Counted from the first letter of the stretch, positions 20,551 to 33,427 are shown. The stretch: DNA of 64,000 nt from Heterohyrax brucei (GCA_028571685.1 CM053162.1:68126351-68190350); one strand, 5' to 3'. Numbers and translations: made by a program. Notes: generated by a model not told the origin, from the sequence alone.

Positions 20551-21545
20551 AAAAAAATTTTTTTTTACTATGACTGAGTGAAAATGTACATTCCCATATA
20601 AGTTTACATGCCCACCTCTATGCAGCTTCCACTGCTCTCCTCGCCCGATGACAGCACACTATTTCTCTCTGCCCCCTACATGTCTCATCCTCCCAGCAGT
20701 CTTCTTTCCCCTCCTCTCCACCCACTCCCCTTACTCCAGCCAGAGTTCAGCAGGATGATATCCTATAGATGCATAGAACCATAAAGTGCATCCAATATAT
20801 CGTCACCTGCATCACCAAGTCCAATCCATTCCTGTCCGAAGAGTGGATCTTCATTATGATTTATGGGCAAGGGCAGCATCAGGGCCAGGGGCCATGTTCC
20901 CAGGGGAACCCTGAAGCCACTAGACCATCATTTGTAGTCTTTTAGTGGAGATCTCAGGATGCATCCCTTTTTACTCTTGTGTTGCCAGTGAGACTCAACT
21001 CAGTGAGCTCCATCGTGGCTATCACTGGTGGTGGCTGGGCACCATCCGGTTCCTCCAGTCCCAAGTATATGTAGGCACCCACTCATGTAGGTCTCTCTAT
21101 CTTCTGGGCTGTCCTTTCCCCATGTCATTTTGGTCCTCTGTGAGCATCCATTCCTGCTGAGTTGGGACAATTTGCTGTGCCCTCAGATGGCAGCTTGGCA
21201 GCTTTTAAGACCCCAGAAGCCACTCACCAATGTGGGGTACAGAGCCCTCTTAGTAAAACGCTAGTTGTGCCAATTGGCCTCGATTTCACCTAAGAGCATG
21301 GTCTCCTGGCCCCTCCCCCAGCTTCTCTGTCCTTGCAATATTGGGTTAAGATGGAAGGAGTATTCAATTTATATTGAAGTCTACTTAATATTGTTCTTGT
21401 TTCTAATGTGTGCTGTCACTGATTTCACCCAACCAAATTTCTACCAACTATCTAATCTAAACCCTCCCCACCTTGTCCTTTTGCTCTCCTCTCCCTTGCA
21501 GCCATCAAAGAGTCTTTTCTTCTATACCTAAGTCTGTTTTTGAGT
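20551..21545 (-). other. L1 3' UTR
   Basis: Non-coding end of the L1. The same sequence occurs at 935-1968 and, more diverged, at 34325-34640, showing this is the recurrent 3' UTR of the lineage. It is GC-richer and longer than human L1 3' UTRs. Confidence 0.85.
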
Positions 21546-21550
21546 TCTTA

Positions 21551-24500
21551 TCATAGGGGTCTCATACAATATTTGTCCTTTTGTTGCTGACTACTTTCAC
21601 TCAACATAATGTCTTTCAGTTGAAACCAGGTTATGAGATGTTTCCTGGAATCATCATTATTCTTTACCATTGCATAGTGCTCCATTGATACATATACCAG
21701 TTTACCTATCCATTCCTCTGTTGTCAGGCATCTAGGTTGATTCCCCCTTTCTGCTATCATGGACTCTGCTGCTATAAACATTCTTGTGCATGTGTCTGTT
21801 GGTGGGAATGGCCTTCATTCTGCAGGATATATTCCAAGTAGTGGAATTACTGGGTCAAATGGTGTATCCATATCCATTTTTTTAAGGAAGCACCAGATTG
21901 CTTTCCAAAGAGGCTGGATCATTTTGCGACACCACCAACAGTGTAGGAGAGTTGCACTTTCTCCACAACCTCTCTAGTATTTGTTGTTTTGTGTTTTTTG
22001 AATCATGGTCAACCTTGTTGGGGTGAGATGGTGTCCCATTGTAGTTTTGATTTGAATTTCTTTAATAACCAAAGATAGTGAACATGTCCACGTGTGTTTT
22101 TTTGGCTGCCTGGATCTCCTCTTTAGAGAAATGTCTGTCTATCTCCTTTGCCCATCCCTTAATTGAATGATTTATCTTCTTCTTATTGATATTTTGTAGT
22201 ACTTTATAGATTATGGAGATCAGGCATTGGTCTGACATAGAGTTGCCAAATATTTTTTCCCATTCTGTAGGTGATCTTTTAACTCTTGTGATAAAGAGAT
22301 GATCAAAAGTGTTTGATTCTTAATAGTTCCCATTTATCTATTTTCTCTTTTGTTAATTGTGGTTGGTTTGACAGATTTTGAAGTCGGTCTACATTGCGTA
22401 TTAAAACTTCTATTGTTGTTCCTACCTTTTCTTGGATGAGCTTTATCATTTTAGATTTGGTATTTAGGTCTTTGGCTTGGTCATTCAGTTGGAGTTGGTT
22501 TTTGTATAAAGTGTAAGATATGGATCTTGTTTCAATTTATTGAGATAAAATGTCAGCACCATTTGTTGAAGATACTGCTTTTATCCCAGTTTAATGTCTT
22601 ACGGCCTTTGTCGAATATCAACTGTTCATAGGCTGATCGTGTCATCTCTGGGGTCTCTATGCTGTTCCGTTGATCCATCTGTCTGTTGTTGTACCAGTAC
22701 CAGGCTGTTTTGACCACTGTGGCAGTGCAATACGTTCTAAGGTTGGGTAATGAGAGGCCTCCCAGTGTGTTCTTCTTCTTTAATAGTACCTTACTTATCT
22801 GGGGCTTCTTCCCTTTCTAAACAAAATTGGTGATTTGTTTCTCCATCTCATTAACAAATGACACTGGAACTTGTATTGGGATTGCATTATATAAGTAGAT
22901 TGCTTTGGGTAAAATAGATGTTTTCACAATGTTAAATCTTCCTATCCATGAGCAGGGTAGGTTTCTCCATTTATGTAAGTCTCTCTTAGTTTTTTGTAGT
23001 AAGAGCTTGTAGTTTTCTTTGTAAAGGTCTGTTATTTCTCTGGTTAGATTAATTCCTAGGTACTTTGTCTTCCTGGGGGCTATAGTAAATTGTATTGATT
23101 TGATGATTTCTTCATTAACAGTCTCGTTGTTGGTATAAAGGAATCCTGCTGATTTACTTATGCTTATCTTGTATACTGAGACTTTGTTGAACTCTTCTAT
23201 CAGTTTGAGTAGTTTACTTATAGATTCTTTGGGATTCTCTGCATATACAATCATATCATCAGGAAACAATGAGATTTTGACTTCTTCTTTGCCAGTGCAG
23301 ATGCCCTTTATTTTTTGGTCTTGTCTAATTGCTCTGGTTAGAACTTCTAGTACAGTGTTGAATAGCAGAGGTGAGAGTGGGCATTCTTGTCTAGTTCCTG
23401 TTCTCAAGGGAAAGCCTTTTAGTCTCTCTCTGTTCAGGATGACGTAGGCAGTTGGCTTTGTATAAATGGCCCTTATTGTGTTGAGGAATTTGCCGTCTAT
23501 GCCCATTTTGCTAAGAGATTTTAGCATGAATGGGTGTTGGACTTTATCAAATGCCTTTTCTGCATCAATGGACAAAATCAGGTGATCTTATCTTTTGTGA
23601 TATTTATGTGGTTCATCACATTAATTGTTTTCCTGATGTTGAACCAGCCTTGCATCTCTGGTATGAATCCAACTGGGTCATGATGGATTATTTTTTTGAT
23701 ATGTAGTTGTATCCTATTGGTAAGAATTTTGTTGAAGATTTTTGCATCTAAGTTCATGAGTGATATCAGTCTGTAGTTCTTTTTGGTTGGGTCTTTCCCT
23801 TACTTTGGTATCAGGGTTATGCTGGCTTCATAGAATGAGTTTGGGAGTACTCCATCCCTTTCTATACTCTGAAACTATCTCAGTAGTATTTGAGATAACT
23901 CTTCTCTAAAGCTTAGTAGAATTCTGTGGTGAAGCCATCTGGGCCCAGGCTTTTTATGGTTGGCAGTTTTTTGGTGACATTTTCAATCTGTTCCTTTGTG
24001 GTGGGTTTAATAAGTTTTTCTGCTTCATGTTGTGATAATTTCGGTAGGTGGTATCAATGAAGGAATTTTTCCATTTTCCCTAGATTTTCAAATTTCTTAG
24101 AGTACAGTCTTTCATAGTATTCTGTGATGATATTTTTTATTTCTGTTGGGTCTGTTGTCACAACTCCTCTCATTTCTAATTTGGGTTATTTGTTTCCTTT
24201 CCTGTTTTTCTTTAGTAAGTTTAGCCAGTAGTTTGTCAATTTTGTTGATCTTTTCATAAAACTGGCTTTTGTTCTTTTCAATTTTTTTTCATTTTTTTTT
24301 CTGTTCTCTAATTCATTTAGCTCTGCTCTAATCTGTATGATCTTGTTTCTTCTGGTGCCTGAGGGGTTCCTCTGTTGTTCTCTTTCTACTTGTTCAAGCT
24401 GTAGAGTTAGTTCCTTGATTTGGTTTCTTTCTTCCTTCCAGATGTGTGCATTTATGGAGATAAACAGACCTCTGAGCACTGCTTTGGCTGTATCCCATAG

Positions 24501-25399
24501 GTTCTGGTAGGAAGTGTTTTTGTTCTCATTGGAATCCATGAATTTCTTTAACTCATCCTTGATTTCCTCTATAATCCATGTTTTCTTGAGCAAGATGTTG
24601 TTCAGTTTCCAAGAGTTCCACTTTCTATCTCTGTTTTTTCTGCTATTGATTTCACCTTTTATGGCTTTATGATCTGAGAAGATACTTTGCAGTAATTCAA
24701 TGGTATGGATTTTGTTAAGCATTGCATTATGGCCTATCACATGGTAAATTCAGGAGAATGTTCCATGTGCACTGGAGAAGAAGGTGTCGTTGTCTGCTGA
24801 TGGGTGGAAAGTTCTGTATATATCAATGAGGTTTAGTTGGTTGATTGTGGCAATGAGGTCTTCTGTATCTTCACTGAGCTTTGTTCTAGATAATCTGTCC
24901 AGCATTGAGAGTGGAGTGTTGAAGTCTCCCACTATTATTGTGGAGTAATCTAACTCTTCTTTGAGCATAGTCAGTGTTTGACATATTTAGGTGCTCTGAT
25001 ATTAGGTGCATAAATATTTAAGATAGTTAAGCCTTGCTTGTGTGTTGAACCTTTCAGCAATAAATACTGTCCATCTTTGTCCACAATGGTGGATTTGACA
25101 TTAAAATTGATTTTGTTTGAGATTAGAATTGCCACACCTGCTCTTCTTTGTTCGTTGTTAGCTTGATATATATTCTTCCATCCTTTAATTTTCAGTTTCT
25201 TCCTATCTTTAAATCTCAAGTGAGTTTCTTGTAGACAACATATGGATGGGTCATGTCTCTTGATCCAAGATGTCACTTGATGTCTCTTTACCGGAACATT
25301 CAGTCCATTCACATTCAATGTAATTATTGATGGGTATGTGTTCACTGCTGCCATTGTGATATGTTTATTTGTTGTTCTTATTTGTCTGTTCTGGGACAT
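21551..25399 (-). pseudogene. L1 ORF2 (endonuclease/reverse transcriptase), broken
   Basis: ORF2 protein nicks target DNA and reverse-transcribes L1 RNA. The endonuclease portion (from M at 25399) keeps LNVNGLN, QETH, GDFNTPLS and SDHKAIK, spread over two frames with an in-frame stop near 24745. The RT portion (22817-23575, 252 aa) keeps AFDKVQHPF, and shows CPLSPLLFN preceded by Glu instead of Gly, and FPDD instead of the catalytic FADD. The C-terminal part continues in pieces to MFIAAESMIAERGNQPRCL (21551-21781), matching the L1 cysteine-region end. Frameshifts lie between about 25.0 and 24.97 kb and between 24.19 and 23.58 kb. Confidence 0.95.
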
Positions 25400-25756
25400 T
25401 CTTTTTTGTGAGTTGAGTTTTCATCTTTTTCAGAGTTGTTTTTGTAATTTTTGAGACTCCTGTGTTACATTTCTTCAAATGGTATGGTACATCTTTGTTG
25501 TGCTTTATGGATGCCCCTATGATCCCCTTAATAAACTGTATATAAACCCAATTTTAATTACTACCAGTCTTGTCGACTTCCTCTCCATCTGGAAGGACTA
25601 TAACTACTGTAGTACATACCTCTTTTTAATATGATAGCATCATAGTTTTCATGATAATCACTGGATTGTTTCTTTAAGTATTAAAGGTGTGACTGAATTT
25701 GGAGCCTTCCCTAACTGAGTGGAGTTCTGAACAATGTGTCATTCTAAAATATAAAG

Positions 25757-26663
25757 TTAGAGGTTCTGTTCTTCTAAATTAAAGCCAAGAACTTCTTTCA
25801 GTATTTCCTGTAGTTTTGGTTTGGTTTTTACAAAGTCTCTGAGTTTCTGTTTATCTGGGAATGTCTTAATTTCATTTTCATCTTTGAAAGATAGTATTGC
25901 AGGATATATCATTCTTGGTTGGAAGTTCTTCTCTTTCAAGGCTTTGAATGTGTCATGCCACTGTCTCTGTGTCAGCATGGTTTCTGCTGAGAAATCTGCT
26001 GAAAGTCTATAGGGTTTCCCTCTGAACGTTAGCTTTGCTTTGAGTCTGGCTGCCTTTCAGAGTTGCTGCTTATGTTTCATTTTGTTAAGCTTGATTATAT
26101 GTCTTGGAGTCTTTCTTTTGAGATCTATATTGGGTGGTATACGATATGCATCTGAGATGTCTATATTCTCTTTCTTCATGATTTCTGGGAAGCTTTCTGT
26201 CAGCAGCTCAGCAGCAACTCTCTGTGTTCTCAGGTGTCTCATCCTGTTCAGGGACTCCAATTAATCAAAGGTTGCTCCTATTAATAGAGTCCTACATGCT
26301 TCTTAATGTTTCTTCATTTTTCTTGTTTCTTTTTTCTGATTTCTGCTCATAGATGCTGGTGTCAGTAGCTCTGTCCTCCAAGTCAGAAATTCTTTTTTCC
26401 ATGTGTTGCATTCTGTTTTCTTGGCTTTGACTGGAAGTTTCTATGTCTTTGATTTTGTTCTTGATCTGTTGGATTTCAGAGTACTGGTGTTCCATCAGAT
26501 CAAACAGCTTGCTTAATTTTTCCTTTTGTTCTGATGCATTTTGTATAAGATCTAGAAGGGCTCTGTATATAATCATTTTGTATTCACCTTCTGATGATTT
26601 CAGAAAAGTTTCTTCATCTGGAAAATTCCTTGGTTATTTTGTTTGGGAGCCTTCTGAAGCCAT
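25757..26663 (-). pseudogene. L1 ORF1 (RNA-binding chaperone), broken
   Basis: ORF1 protein trimerises and coats L1 RNA. The probable start is the ATG at 26663, as it begins MASEGSQTK, but a stop follows at once. The frame reopens as a coiled-coil segment (26292-26576, heptad-rich DLMEHQYSEIQQIKNKIKDI). It then shifts frame into the RRM-like region (26057-26260, RTQRVAAELLTESFPEIM) and the C-terminal domain (25757-25978, GFNLEEQNL end). Confidence 0.9.
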
Positions 26664-27708
26664 GGGTAATTTCCTGTATACCACAAGCATCTGTTGCTTT
26701 TTGGGTTTCATGTGAGTAAGTAAATGTTGGGAGAATTACTGTGAGGATGGACTGCAGATGTTTCTCTAGGCTGTCTTAAAATGTAAAACAAAAGGTATCT
26801 GACCACGTCCCAAGTCATTCAGGTTTTCAGATGTAGAGGTCCCTCTTCCCAACTAGCAAAGTAAACACCTCTTTATCAAACTCCAGATGATAGAAACTAG
26901 TTCAAAATACAGCAGTGCTGCTGCCCTGTTGGCCTCTGCTGACAGGGCCCAGCCTTAGGTGATACTGCATTAACTACTGCTTTTCTGGTAGAAAAGCGCT
27001 CTCCTGTGGGCAGGCTCTGGCCCCCAAGGTAAGAAATAGGTGCAGCTGAAGCCACCATATCTAAGATGGCACCTTCCACACGGTCAGCAGATAGAGGGGC
27101 TAAAGGTGCTGAGCGGTCATCAGTCCTCCACCTCTGTTGCCAGGCCCCCATCATAGGCAACACTGTGTAAACCACTGCTTTTCTGTCAGAGAAGTGCTGT
27201 CCTGTTTGCAGGTGCTGGCTCCCAGGCTAAGAGTTAGGTCCCACTAAATTCTCCATGTCTGACATTGCATCCCACACACAGGCACTGAGCATCCATACTA
27301 ACCATGCTGTGGCAGTGATAAAAAGACAGTCCCAAATTGGCTAGATGAAAATAGTCCTAAGCTTGGCTCTCAAAATATGACAATTTTGCCTGCCTATCCC
27401 ACCAGCAGTGTGTCTGACTCTAGCCCCTAGGCAAGACCCAGCTCTGCCCACCTGCCAGGACAGGGGAAAAAAAAAGTCACAATGGTGCATTACCTTCAGT
27501 TCACGAAAGCCAGGGCTAGCCAGGAGTGGGAGTCAGCAAAAGAGAGGTTTTTCATTCAGTGGTATGAAGTCCAAATTAACAGCCCTGTGTCATGTCCTGG
27601 GGGCTTACTAGGTGACAAGAAGGCTCCATTTGATTATCAGTTCAGGTCTTGGTTTCCAGAGGGATATAAGGAGACTTGTGCTTAGTCTGTCATCATGACT
27701 CTGCCCCC
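26664..27708 (-). promoter_or_regulatory. L1 5' UTR with two diverged tandem units
   Basis: Two units of about 197-198 bp are recognisable: ggcccagcc (26946) pairs with ggcccccat (27143), and ctactgcttttctgg pairs with accactgcttttctgt. GC content exceeds the surroundings. Tandem 5' UTR units act as L1 promoters in mouse; a promoter role here is inferred. Confidence 0.65.
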
Positions 27709-29040
27709 AAATGAAAAATTTTAATTCCTCCTTTGCCATGTCCCTTTTGTTTCCTTTCCTAGAAATAGTTCCAAAAACTTTTACCATTATCACTTCTTTA
27801 TTTATTTGATCTCTATGGGGGCTTAACACTTCCCTTGGTTATTATCAGCACTTTATCACTAATGCATAGTGTGTTGAAATCATTTTCTAATTAATGAAAA
27901 AAATATGGAGTTCATGAAAGGCAAGTGTGTTTCCATTATGAAAAAAGTACAAAAATTTCCTGAAGGAGATTCACCAAAGAATTTTTTGTAAGTTTTGAGG
28001 GTTTACATCATCAAGGAACTCCAGAAAATGTTTTCCTATTGTTAAGATACTGATCTTTCTCTGTTCATATCATACATTTTGGAAAGAAAAAGAGAAAAAA
28101 ATCTTGCAAGATTGTGTATTTAACTTTTGTTGTACTTTCCCAACTCTGAAAACAGTTCATGAGTTTCAAATTCAGTAAAGCCCTCTGTACAAGCTAAAGC
28201 ACCAGGAAATTATCTCTACTTAAAGTCTTTGCATTTAATTCTATGCCTTGAGGCCAGAATTTCAAGTTTGTGCATGTCAGTCTTCCACTCCTAATGTTGC
28301 TATGAGCAACCTCCATTGGTGTAATAGGAAGGATAGTGATCAAGTTTTCTAACAAATGCTAAAATTGCAGTGTCTGAACAATATAGAATTTTAATATTCT
28401 CTCACAGCAAGATGCCCAGGGCTGCTAGAACTTTTATTCAGTGAGATGCTGACATTCCAAACTTATGAATTCCATATTGTGTTCAAAAATTGCCACACTG
28501 ACTCTCTTCACCAAGTCCATTTTTCTTTCTTTCTTTGTTTTTTTTTTTTCAGTCGAAAAGCAGGAAGTAAAGAGTATGGCTGATAAATCTTAATACATTT
28601 GCTAACATATCCTTGTCTAGAACTCAAACAGGACCTTGCTGAAGATAAACATGAAGATATAGTGTTTGGCTAGTGGCCATATACCCAACAAAATCGTGGG
28701 AGTCTCTCTTAAAGGAGTGAGAGAAAAATAGATAAAAGCATGCAAAAATCAGTCTGTGTCACAATTGGCATTATTCGTTCCCATTTGTCTTTTTTTCCCT
28801 ATCAACTTTATCTCTTCAGGGTTTCAATTTCAGTTCATGAATACTCAAATATCTAGTTTCCCAAGATTTCCAGTATACTGCTATCCCACAATTAATTATA
28901 GATGTGTCCACATTTTTCCAGGTCTCTTGCTTCCATAACTCTTTGTCAGATAAATTTATTTGTACCCACTCCTCATTTACTGACACCATTAGGTTCCAAA
29001 AACCAAGTTATGACACAAGAATAGACCTTAAGTGATACTG
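27709..29040. other. 1.3 kb without recognisable elements
   Basis: AT-rich flank of the L1, with a short CTTT/T-tract near 28520-28550. No exon-like frame. Confidence 0.45.
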
Positions 29041-29080
29041 AAGGATGACCACATCGGATCACAAGATGGAAGATGACTAT

Positions 29081-29152
29081 ATCATTACATAAGTATCAAA
29101 TTACATCATTACACAACTGTTGAATTACCTCGTTATGTAACTGCCAAACTAC
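29081..29152. repeat. three tandem 24-bp units
   Basis: Units start at 29081, 29105 and 29129 (atcattacataagtatcaaa, atcattacacaactgttgaa, ctcgttatgtaactgccaaa, each with a closing ttac/ctac). The exact 24-bp period holds despite substitutions. Confidence 0.8.
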
Positions 29153-29552
29153 TGAGGACAGTGGTCCAGCCAAGCTGACACATAATCTTGACCAGCGCAG
29201 CCAACTTTCCTCTCATCTTGCACCTCAACATGTTGTACTGTCTGACACATATCATCAAAGGACGAAATAGTGGGATAGATTCTTTTAATATTATCCTAAA
29301 TACAAAGTGTTGGATAACAAAATAATCAATAAAAAGCAATTGTATCTGAAGGTAATAAATACCAAATCTAGTAACCGAAGAGAAAAAAAAGAACATTATT
29401 GAGTCTATCAAAGGACAGACTAAAATATCAAATAAACCTCTTAGGGGATCCCTTTGGTCAGCCTCTCCTACAGAAGACATTTGTGATATTGCCACTAAAT
29501 AAGGCACTGATGGAGTGCACTGGGGAGAAAACAAAATAAAATCTACAATCAT
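29133..29552 (-). other. 139-codon open frame of unknown nature
   Basis: One of the longest open frames outside recognised LINEs. The translation is hydrophobic (for example SIMFFFFSSVTRFGIYYLQI), has no known domain, starts in AT-rich sequence and overlaps the third tandem 24-bp unit. Probably a chance frame within an unrecognised repeat. I do not call it a gene. Confidence 0.3.
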
Positions 29553-29559
29553 CTTTTGC

Positions 29560-30820
29560 TTTTACAAGAAGTAAACTCATTTTCCCTCCCTCCCTTCCTT
29601 CTTTTCTCCTTTCATTCATATATTTTTATTAATGTACTGTTTACAGTGTCCGTTAAATAATATATTAATAGTTGTAAGAATCTTGGATATATAAAAATAA
29701 ATAACAAACCTAATGCTATGCTATTTTTCAAAATTATATATACAAGCCAATTTGGAAGAAAAAAAAAAGGACAATTGTCTTTCTCTCTTCCTTGCTCTTT
29801 ACTTCTCTACTTTTAAAAGAAACTGTACTGTCTACATCACAGATTTTGCTGGGAGGACTGGCACAGAAGAATCCCCTTGGTACAGACTCTTAAGAAGAGG
29901 TGGTCAAAGCTGAACACTGTTCAAGATAAAATGAATTCTTGAAAGGTTAAAAGCACACATATACAGACACATACACCTAGTAAAACATATTGTATTATTA
30001 ATGTGAACTAGATGTTTCTGTTCACAGGTGAAAAAAAAGAAAATGAAATAGCCCTCAGGGCTTAGAAGGAGTGCTAAACTCACAAAAGTCAACAAAATGT
30101 TTTTTCTTAAAATTTAAGTCATGTAATTATTAGTCAGAAAGATAACCATTAAGTGCCCTAGATTTTATATCTTCTTATATTTTCTAAATGTTTTATCATA
30201 TGTTTTGATCTGCTTTTGTCCTTATAAATACCCTTGTGAAGGAAGGTGGAGAACTATGAATTCTTTCTCTTATTCTCAGAGGTAACTCCTAATCCTCACT
30301 GAGTAGATTAAATATGCATAACTTCATTTTTCATTCCCTGACTGATTCCAGAGTCAATATCTTAATATTGCTAAAAAAAAAGTTGTCTTCCTTAAATGAA
30401 GACATCTGTGATACAGAGAGAATATTTATAAGGTAATAACTGAGGCATTTTTATGAAGGATATTCTAGGTATTATGAAGAAAATGTATTTCATATTTATT
30501 ATGTAACATTAATTATTAGAAGGAAGATAATTCAACCAGGGGCCCCCAAAATCTTTACATATATATATAAAAGTGTGATACATATTTTTTATTAAAATGT
30601 GTGTCCTTTAAAAATAAAACATCCTATATCCTAAGATTTAACTCTTGCCCATGAGACAAGATTCTGCAATTCTTGCAGATTCAGGAAGCACTTGCCACAT
30701 AAATTAGGGAAAGTGTGGAAGAGAACGAGACTGGAATAGAGGCAGGGCATCTGGGGAGAGGGAGAGTTATAGCCAAACTCAGGAGGATGGAGTAAAATTC
30801 ATGGAAATCCAGGTCAAAGG
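29560..30820. other. 1.3 kb without recognisable elements
   Basis: Very AT-rich, with a short TATA-repeat near 30560. No assignment. Confidence 0.4.
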
Positions 30821-30824
30821 ATAG

Positions 30825-31375
30825 GTGATGGTCAAGGTTGTATGTCAACTTGGCTGGGCCATAATTCTCAGTGGTCTGACAAATTATGATGTAGTTTGGC
30901 AGTTATTTGCTGATGAAATCACCTCAGTGATGAGGTCTGCTCTGAGTAGACAATCATTTGAATGAGAGTTTCCTGGGGGTGTAGTGTGGCATCTAGTATG
31001 TCTGAATCTACAAAATTGCTCTGAATCCTAAGTCTGGCTCAGCGTCCTCCGACTTCCGATTCTTGGGACTTGACCCAGAAGCCTAGCATCTTACTTGCCA
31101 ATCTTGTCAGTTTCCCCAGTACATGAGTTCAACAACTTGCCAACAAACCAATCTTGAGTTTGTCAAGCCCTGCAACTACACGAGTCAGGAATAGACTTAG
31201 GCCTGATACGTGACCCCAAGAATTTGAGATTTTCCCAGCATTGACAACTGTGTGCACCGTTTCCTTGCTATAAACCTCCCTCAATCTCTCTCTTTCTCCC
31301 TGCTTCTCTCTGTCTGTATCTATATATGTACATTTTCACTACTTTTTCTTATCTAGAGAACCTGGCATATGAAGG
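30825..31375 (+). repeat. ERVL-type solo LTR (probable)
   Basis: The layout from gttgtatgtcaacttggctg at the left, through 'gagtttcctgggggtg', to 'ccttgctataaacctccctc' and cttatctagagaacctggca at the right fits an ERVL-class LTR recalled from mammalian genomes. The 'tataaacc' lies where a polyadenylation or late-LTR region would be. No internal sequence follows. Confidence 0.5.
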
Positions 31376-31529
31376 ATGTTGACATAAACTATAGAAAAGT
31401 GAAGATGACATTTTAAAAAGCAATAATGATTATAGACCTTTTCTCTAGCAGGAAGCTGCTAATGGAAAAATGAAAAGTCAAGTAGAGATTCCACAGAGTT
31501 CTTTTCCAGTTGCTACCAAGGCAATTCTT

Positions 31530-31713
31530 ACTCAATGAGACTTGTAAGTGCAGAGCAGAACAGTTCAACAAGTTTTTTAAGGTGGTGAATTTCTGGATAC
31601 AGGTTGCCAGGCCTTTCTTCAAAAGGACTTCTCAGTGGGTTTGAACTGCCAAACTTTTGGCTGCTCATTGAGAACTTCAACGTTTGTATCAAGGAGGGGC
31701 TCCTATACACAAT
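31530..31713 (-). mobile_element. tRNA-derived SINE, third subfamily
   Basis: Contains gttgccaggcctttcttc and 'gggtttgaactgcc', features of a SINE variant with a different middle. The head end reads aggaggggctcc. Confidence 0.6.
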
Positions 31714-31904
31714 TCTATAGCACTTTACTGTCTAACTCCTTCAGTGAAAACATCCACCATCCAGAGATAGTCAGTGTTCAGGAAACATACCTTTCAAATT
31801 TTCCATCCTATGCAAATGTACATAAATACACATTGCATGTATCTTTATATCAAGAGCCGTAACTAAATATGTATCTACCTATCTATTCTCATCTGGATAT
31901 CTAA

Positions 31905-32130
31905 AACAGTGCTCTGAAATAAAAATATATTGTGATCTCAAGTGTTAGCTACACATGTAATTTGTATTTGCTAGTAACAACACTAGAAATTAAAAGAAAT
32001 AATGACACTCATTTAGCAGCATATTTACTTAATCTACTATATTCAAAATATTATAATTTCATTATATAATCAGTATAGAAAATTACATCAGTATCTTACA
32101 TTCTTGAGGTTGGGGAGAGAATAGGACAAT
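31905..32130. mobile_element. old hAT-like DNA transposon relic
   Basis: The pattern 'tgtta.ctacacatgtaattt', 'tagtaacaacac', 'caaaatattataatttc' parallels the relic at 43640-44020 and a common mammalian non-autonomous DNA transposon. Subfamily not determined. Confidence 0.5.
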
Positions 32131-33278
32131 TTGTGATATTATTTTGATTTCTGTCCATGGCAACGCTAATCTGTAGGCTTATGCCTTTTGAGTTGGGAAT
32201 GGAGACACGTTAATGCCATCAGTTATTTGAATGTCTGAGGGAATAACAGGTAAAGTAGTTTCACTCATCCTTATTCCTCCAGGCCTCTAAGTGACAACAT
32301 AAGACACAAGTCAAAGAACAAAGATTATTACCTGTACTAGCCATATCTTTCACAACATGTAACATCTTTGATTAATTGGATTATTTGATGAAAGCCCTTC
32401 CCAATTCTTGCACTACCAACTGTGCTTGATAAACATCTTTGTACATGTAACTTGACTTTGCAATATATTTAAATCTATGGGAGTGCAAGTAGTGATTACA
32501 GGGATTTGTATAGAAAGAAAAGAGTAGCTTAGACTAAGATCTCAGAACGTTTTCTACTATTCTTACATGGCTTTCCCTTTCCTTCAAGTATCAAAGAAAA
32601 GACGGTGCGACGGACAATGCAATGTGTAACCTGGCAACAATGAACTTGAAATCTAGTAGATTTCCCTAAAGAGCAAGCCTTGACTACACGGAAGGATAGT
32701 TTTTCATGTGGGGAAGCAATGTTTGTTTATCCATTCCTGGGGCCACAGTTATGACCCTGTCTTCTGGTAACTTGTGTTAAACAGATGCGCTTTGTTTGCA
32801 TGCACGAGTACACCGAGGGTGTGTGCAGACAGCTGAGACATCACCAGCCACTATCGTCAGTGCTCTCCCAAAGTCCCTTTCTCTACCCCTTGGGAATCAA
32901 TGTCCTTGGATTAAGAGAACTAAGAAAGGTAACCATCTAGATTAAAAATGCATGAAATCTACTTAATATATTTTTGTTTCCATAGATACAATTTTTTTGT
33001 GTGTGAATTCCTTTGTACTTAATAGAAGCCAGTTATTACCCAATTGTTAATTAGGCTATTCAGGCATTCTCCAAAATCAGGTAACATACATTTATAAATT
33101 ATCTTGCTTCCATAATAGATAATGTCTTCATCTGTAGCAGGGTTTTCACTTACCCATACAGAGGCAAGTCCAAGGCAAGTCACACTCCTCTATTGGTAGT
33201 GCTTGGCCCAGACTTATTTTGCCTTGGTCAAATATGAGAGACAGAGAGACATTAACAGTGAGTATAATAAAGAAACAT
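32131..33278. other. 1.1 kb without recognisable elements
   Basis: No SINE, LINE or exon signature found. Confidence 0.4.
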
Positions 33279-33427
33279 GGGGTCTGGTGGCACAGTGGTT
33301 CATTGCGTGGGCGCTAACTGAAAGTCAGCCCCTGGAATCCACTAGCTTCTCCATGCAAACCCTGTGGCGTTCTTCTACTGTGTCCTATTGGATTGCTCTG
33401 AGTCAGAATCCAATTGACCTCAATAGA
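33279..33427 (+). mobile_element. AfroSINE with probable target duplication
   Basis: Head ggtctggtggcacagtggtt is close to consensus, followed by a diverged body and tail. Flanks gtataataaagaaa and ttataataaaaaag are near-matches. Confidence 0.85.

Larger units (their letters stand above)
20551..27708 (-). mobile_element. nearly full-length L1 LINE
   Basis: All L1 parts occur in order on the minus strand: 5' end reading gggggcagagtcatgatgac, 5' UTR with tandem units, ORF1, a ~357-bp gap, ORF2, then a ~1 kb 3' UTR ending in a T-tract (reverse poly(A)) near 20553-20568. Length is about 7.2 kb. Stops and frameshifts in both frames and substituted catalytic residues make it non-functional. A/T-rich flanks (gcaaaaaaa on the left, aaatgaaaaatttt on the right) prevent a firm target-duplication call. 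Confidence 0.95.

Noticed and set aside
23160-23447. 95-aa plus-strand frame
   Set aside because: Antisense shadow of the L1 RT domain.
20553-27720. Target-site duplication of the full-length L1
   Set aside because: The candidate A/T runs cannot be told apart from the poly(A) tail and low-complexity flank.
29133-29552. 139-aa frame as a membrane protein gene
   Set aside because: Hydrophobicity comes from AT-rich composition; no start context, splice context or family signature.
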